From CAYNTS01 sp964400495 (lineage in GTDB: Bacteria; Fidelibacterota; Marinisomatia; SCGC-AAA003-L08; D37C17), in the NCBI GenBank assembly GCA_964400495.1, contig CAYNTS010000057.1:1-13721 (forward strand): DNA of 13,721 nucleotides, written 5' to 3'. How positions within the stretch are numbered: the first letter of the stretch is position 1; each line of letters begins with the position of its first letter. Under the pieces are notes generated by a model that was not told where the DNA came from, made no database searches, and was given only the letters and a program-made list of their open reading frames with translations. The translations under genes and the position numbers were made by a program. Below are positions 13,490-13,721 of the stretch, piece after piece.

Positions 13490-13721
13490 ATGGGACAAAA
13501 ATTAGATTTAGTTAAAAATGTAGCAGGACGAATGGTTCCGACTGAAGTTAATGGGCGTAAAGCAATACCATTTAAAGGGGTTGGAAAACATTCACCTACA
13601 GGTAATAAGGCAACACCGCCTATCAGTTCATGTAATGATTATCCACTAGATGGAAATAAAATTGTAGACTCACTACAAGTTGCATTAGAAAAGTGTGGAC
13701 TCAAAGATGGAATGACAATTT
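13490..13721 (+). CDS. citF: Citrate lyase alpha subunit (CitF), 5' part, cut by window end
   Basis: Only the first 77 codons are in the window and the frame is open to the edge. The alpha subunit is the acetyl-ACP:citrate CoA-transferase half of the lyase cycle: it swaps the acetyl group on the acyl carrier for citrate before the beta subunit cleaves it. The visible part has the CitF N-terminal pattern: VKNVAGRMVPTEVNGRKAI (8-26), then FKGVG, and near the end SLQVALEKCGLKDGMTI, which corresponds to the conserved segment just before the family's SFHHxFR motif. ATG at 13490 follows GGAG. It would normally follow citE closely, but here the four-helix-bundle cassette intervenes. Identification is firm by motif plus context; nothing can be said about the C-terminal part. 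Confidence 0.88.
   Translation, partial: MGQKLDLVKNVAGRMVPTEVNGRKAIPFKGVGKHSPTGNKATPPISSCNDYPLDGNKIVDSLQVALEKCGLKDGMTI

Overview
The window is AT-rich (about two thirds A+T by eye) and gene-dense, with no gap above about 135 bp. It looks like ordinary bacterial chromosome. A Bacteroidota/Ignavibacteriota-type (FCB group) bacterium is the best guess. Pointers are a DUF4920 lipoprotein, a PepSY-type two-helix membrane protein, a pseudo-receiver protein and a scattered S23-type four-helix-bundle gene. This placement is inference; there is no rRNA or other phylogenetic marker here.

Left part (75-3718): a minus-strand unit (universal stress protein, PepSY-associated membrane protein, DUF4920 lipoprotein) is divergent from a plus-strand NAD-type malic enzyme. 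The malic enzyme converges on a minus-strand Hsp20 chaperone, with a strong bidirectional terminator between them.

Middle (3852-6607, minus): a compact five-gene operon reads MBL-fold hydrolase, pseudo-receiver protein, endonuclease III, XapX/DUF1427 membrane protein, then a GNAT acetyltransferase with an eight-cysteine CWC tail. Neighbouring genes overlap by 8 bp or abut exactly (TAA directly followed by ATG). Right of it, on plus, lies a second compact unit (6729-11727): a YdjM/DUF457-type membrane protein, an MscS channel, a CPA1-like cation/proton antiporter and an M3-family oligopeptidase. The first three suggest envelope and ion/osmotic homeostasis.

Right end (11853-13721): a citrate lyase operon. 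Its first gene fuses the acyl-carrier gamma subunit (CitD) to the beta subunit (CitE). The alpha subunit gene (citF) starts at 13490 and runs off the window. Between them sits a 118-residue four-helix-bundle (S23/23S-intervening-sequence family) gene. It is bracketed by a perfect 18-bp inverted repeat, 22 of 23 bp when extended, and both arms are built from 7-bp tandem units. This looks like an insertion cassette placed inside a catabolic operon, and would put the whole small gene in the loop of a long-range RNA hairpin. It is the most interesting structure in the window.

Metabolically, citrate lyase (citrate to acetate plus oxaloacetate) and malic enzyme (malate to pyruvate plus CO2) would together allow citrate/C4-acid dissimilation. 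Ligase and prosthetic-group genes (citC, citX, citG) are not in view and may lie beyond the right edge.
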